The position numbers and the translations under genes are program-made. A DNA stretch of 7,500 nucleotides from Desulfovibrio sp. (GTDB lineage: Bacteria > Desulfobacterota > Desulfovibrionia > Desulfovibrionales > Desulfovibrionaceae), in the NCBI GenBank assembly GCA_009773975.1, contig VSMX01000108.1:1-7500 (forward strand), written 5' to 3'. Every line of letters begins with the position of its first letter. The first letter of the stretch is position 1. This document shows positions 5,881 through 7,500 of the stretch, piece by piece. Below the pieces are notes generated by a model. It worked only from the letters and a program-made list of their open reading frames with translations. It ran no database searches and was not told the origin of the DNA.

Positions 5881-6978
5881 ATGCGAAACGAGGCCTTGAA
5901 AGCTGCCGAAAGGCTTTGCCTTGAAAACGGCGCCAGACTGCTTTATCTGGTTTTATTCGGCTCAGAGCTCTACGGAACGGTTACCAGCAAGTCCGACACC
6001 GACCTTCGCGGCATATTCCTGCCTTCCATCGAAAGCGTGATTTTGGGCGAAGACAAAAAGAGCCTGCATTTTTCAACCGGCGATAACTTCTCGCGAAATT
6101 GCGGATCGGACATCGACATTGACCTTTGGTCCGCAAGACACTGGCTGACAAAACTTCTGCCGTCCGGGGACACGGGGGCGCTGGATCTTCTCTTTTCCCC
6201 CTCCAACAGGGACTGCGTCTTCATGCGGGATCCCCTGCTTGATGTGGCCTTCAACAATCCCCTGCGCCTGATCAATACGGCCAACAATACGGCATACGCC
6301 GAATACAGCCTTTCACAGGCCAAAAAGTATGGCATCAAGGGCTCAAGGCTCGGAACCTTGCGTGCTGCGCGGAAATTTGTGCGAAATCTTCCCGATTTTG
6401 GCGGCCGGCTTGAGCCGTATATGGATGACATTGTGCGCGCCTGTGACGGCAAATTTTGCGAAAACAATGGCGAATTCCTGGCTCTTTGCGGCAAGATGCA
6501 CCACAAGGGCGTGCCCATGGCCGAGTTTTCCGCTCACCTGGACGCGGATGTTGCCCGCTATGGAACAAGAGCCGATGAGGCGCAAAGGAACCATGGCGTC
6601 GATTACAAGGCCCTTTCTCACGCCCTGCGCGCCATCGACCAGATGGAGGAACTTTTCGATACGGGCAAGATCGTCTTCCCCCTGGCCACAAGGGAAAAGC
6701 TTGTCCGCGTCAAGCGAGGCGAAATACCCTGGCCCGAGCTTGAGCAAGTTATCCTGGCAAGGCTGGCCGAGGTTGACGCGAAAAGGGCAAATACCCTGTA
6801 TGTGGGCGTTTATGACGAGGCTTTTGCCAAAAAAATCCTGCTTGACTGTTATGGACGCGGAGAAACGGAGGCACTATCCGGCGACGTGGCGGACGAAATC
6901 AGGAAAAAACTTCTTGAGATGGAGCATGGTCACAATGTGAAAATCGTTTACGCCACCGAGGCCGGAAGCCGGGCATAG
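5881..6978 (+). CDS. RlaP-like nucleotidyltransferase (DNA polymerase beta superfamily)
   Basis: This 365-residue protein belongs to the nucleotidyltransferase fold that moves a nucleotide from NTP to a target. The active-site signature is clear: GS at 27-28 (FGSELYG) followed by D39 and D41 in KSDTDLRG. A third carboxylate is likely at D79 or D81 in DIDIDLW. After this come a segment like those of RlaP-type proteins (GALDLLFSP near 99-107), a basic helical region (NTAYAEYSLSQAKKYGIKG, then RAARKFV) and a long helical C-terminal half. RlaP-type proteins are linked to RNA repair alongside RNA ligases; no ligase lies in this window, so the substrate is unknown. The ATG at 5881 is chosen because GGAGG at 5871-5875 precedes it by 5 nt; an upstream in-frame TTG at 5815 has no such site. 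An IS256 relic begins just after the stop, so the natural C-terminus may have been altered. Confidence 0.8.
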   Translation: MRNEALKAAERLCLENGARLLYLVLFGSELYGTVTSKSDTDLRGIFLPSIESVILGEDKKSLHFSTGDNFSRNCGSDIDIDLWSARHWLTKLLPSGDTGALDLLFSPSNRDCVFMRDPLLDVAFNNPLRLINTANNTAYAEYSLSQAKKYGIKGSRLGTLRAARKFVRNLPDFGGRLEPYMDDIVRACDGKFCENNGEFLALCGKMHHKGVPMAEFSAHLDADVARYGTRADEAQRNHGVDYKALSHALRAIDQMEELFDTGKIVFPLATREKLVRVKRGEIPWPELEQVILARLAEVDAKRANTLYVGVYDEAFAKKILLDCYGRGETEALSGDVADEIRKKLLEMEHGHNVKIVYATEAGSRA

Positions 6979-6983
6979 GGCCT

Positions 6984-7094
6984 ATAGGGTTGCGTAAAGC
7001 CATAGCGGAAGTTTTGCCAGAAAGCGTATGGCAGCGCTGCTATGTGCATTTTTTACGCAATGCGATCGATTACATGCCACGAAATGGTGATGAC
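6984..7094 (+). pseudogene. Internal fragment of an IS256/mutator-type transposase
   Basis: This stretch has no start codon of its own, but its frame (codons from 6984) reads IGLRKAIAEVLPESVWQRC, then YVHFLRNAIDYMPRNGDD. That matches the conserved middle of IS256-family transposases, which lies directly after the second catalytic aspartate (family form SDAHxGL..., WQRCxVHFxRN, DxxPRK). Only about 37 residues remain: the front, including the catalytic aspartates, and the back are absent, so it is non-functional. The match fails upstream of about 6984, 5 bp after the nucleotidyltransferase stop. Downstream it fails at about 7094, where the IS481-type element appears to begin. Confidence 0.85.
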
Positions 7095-7095
7095 G

Positions 7096-7500
7096 TGTAC
7101 TGCTTTAAACTTGATCTTACAATGGCTCCATTTTGATGGCGGTTCTTTAGTCAGATAAATTCAACTGTCCGACCTTTTCCTCCCAGATTTTTTTGCCATC
7201 AAGGAAGGTCTGCATGGGCGTTCTTCCGCAACACATTTTGCCTTGATGAGTTCGTTCGTTGTTGTAGTGGTCTAGCCATTGATCCAGATCGGTCTGTAGC
7301 TCCTCAAGAGATTTATAAATCTTCTTCCGAAAGGCGACCCGATAAAATTCGTGGAGAATGGTCTTGTGGAAGCGTTCGCATATCCCGTTGGTCTGGGGAT
7401 GCCGAGCTTTGGTCTTTGTATGCTCTATGCCGCTAACCCCCAGGTAAAGCTCATAGTCATGCGTTTCCACCTTGCCGCAATACTCCGTGCCACGGTCGGT
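7096..7500 (-). mobile_element. One end of an IS481-family insertion sequence (continues past the window)
   Basis: The element is recognised by its transposase, and its transposase-3' side lies in the window. Its outer end is placed at TGT (7096-7098): IS481-type ends usually begin with TGT, and the IS256-like reading frame loses its family match exactly there. From 7096 to 7146 there is a 51-bp non-coding end, which would hold the terminal inverted repeat. The other end, and hence the repeat partner and any target duplication, is outside. The family is confident; the exact boundary is inferred. Confidence 0.6.
7147..7500 (-). CDS. IS481-family transposase, 3' portion (DDE integrase core)
   Basis: This is the C-terminal part of a DDE recombinase that cuts and joins the insertion sequence ends. 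The gene is on the minus strand and its 5' end lies beyond 7500. The visible 117 residues begin with TDRGTEY, carrying the second catalytic aspartate (codon 7497-7495). They continue through HPQTNGICERFHKT, with the catalytic glutamate at codon 7377-7375, then a tail with WLDHYNNERTHQGKMCCGRTP typical of IS481-type enzymes. The first catalytic aspartate is outside the window. No frameshift or internal stop is seen, so the element could be intact. It runs convergent to the nucleotidyltransferase gene and the IS256 relic. The GTG at 7470 is an internal valine codon, not the start. Confidence 0.92.
   Translation of the reverse strand, partial: TDRGTEYCGKVETHDYELYLGVSGIEHTKTKARHPQTNGICERFHKTILHEFYRVAFRKKIYKSLEELQTDLDQWLDHYNNERTHQGKMCCGRTPMQTFLDGKKIWEEKVGQLNLSD

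Overview
The window looks like chromosomal DNA from a Gram-negative bacterium, most likely a deltaproteobacterium of the Desulfovibrio group. That assignment is an inference from the style of the DnaE protein, a small secreted protein of a type I associate with Desulfovibrio, and the two kinds of transposase. No rRNA or other firm taxonomic marker is present. Everything up to the tRNA is dense, moderately GC-rich housekeeping-type sequence; the part after the tRNA looks accessory.

Layout: (1) 2-1081 (+), the 3' part of a CLC-family chloride channel/transporter gene that runs off the left edge. (2) 1113-4592 (+), a complete dnaE, the replicative DNA polymerase III alpha subunit, with all catalytic residues present. 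(3) 4593-4736, a leader region with a plausible sigma70-type promoter and a small hairpin next to a strong ribosome binding site. (4) 4737-5183 and 5196-5438 (+), a two-gene unit encoding a secreted protein of unknown function and a glycine-zipper putative lipoprotein. (5) 5465-5558 (+), tRNA-Ser(CGA), followed by a clear intrinsic terminator. (6) 5618-5880, an AT-rich gene-free stretch with three perfect inverted repeats and a TATAAT box. (7) 5881-6978 (+), a nucleotidyltransferase of the RlaP-like (DNA polymerase beta superfamily) type. (8) 6984-7094 (+), a short internal relic of an IS256/mutator-type transposase. (9) about 7096-7500 (-), one end of an IS481-family insertion sequence whose transposase runs off the right edge.

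Functionally, dnaE is the core gene. The CLC gene lies 31 bp upstream in the same direction and may share its transcript. The secreted protein and the glycine-zipper protein form a small cell-envelope unit, probably co-transcribed and possibly reading into the tRNA. The section after the tRNA (AT-rich DNA, lone nucleotidyltransferase, nested IS remains) looks like acquired DNA at a tRNA gene, but no integrase and no second copy of the tRNA 3' end is visible. I found no convincing new multi-gene system. The best leads are the CLC protein, which has lost several hallmark residues, the orphan nucleotidyltransferase, and the layered IS remains abutting its stop codon.
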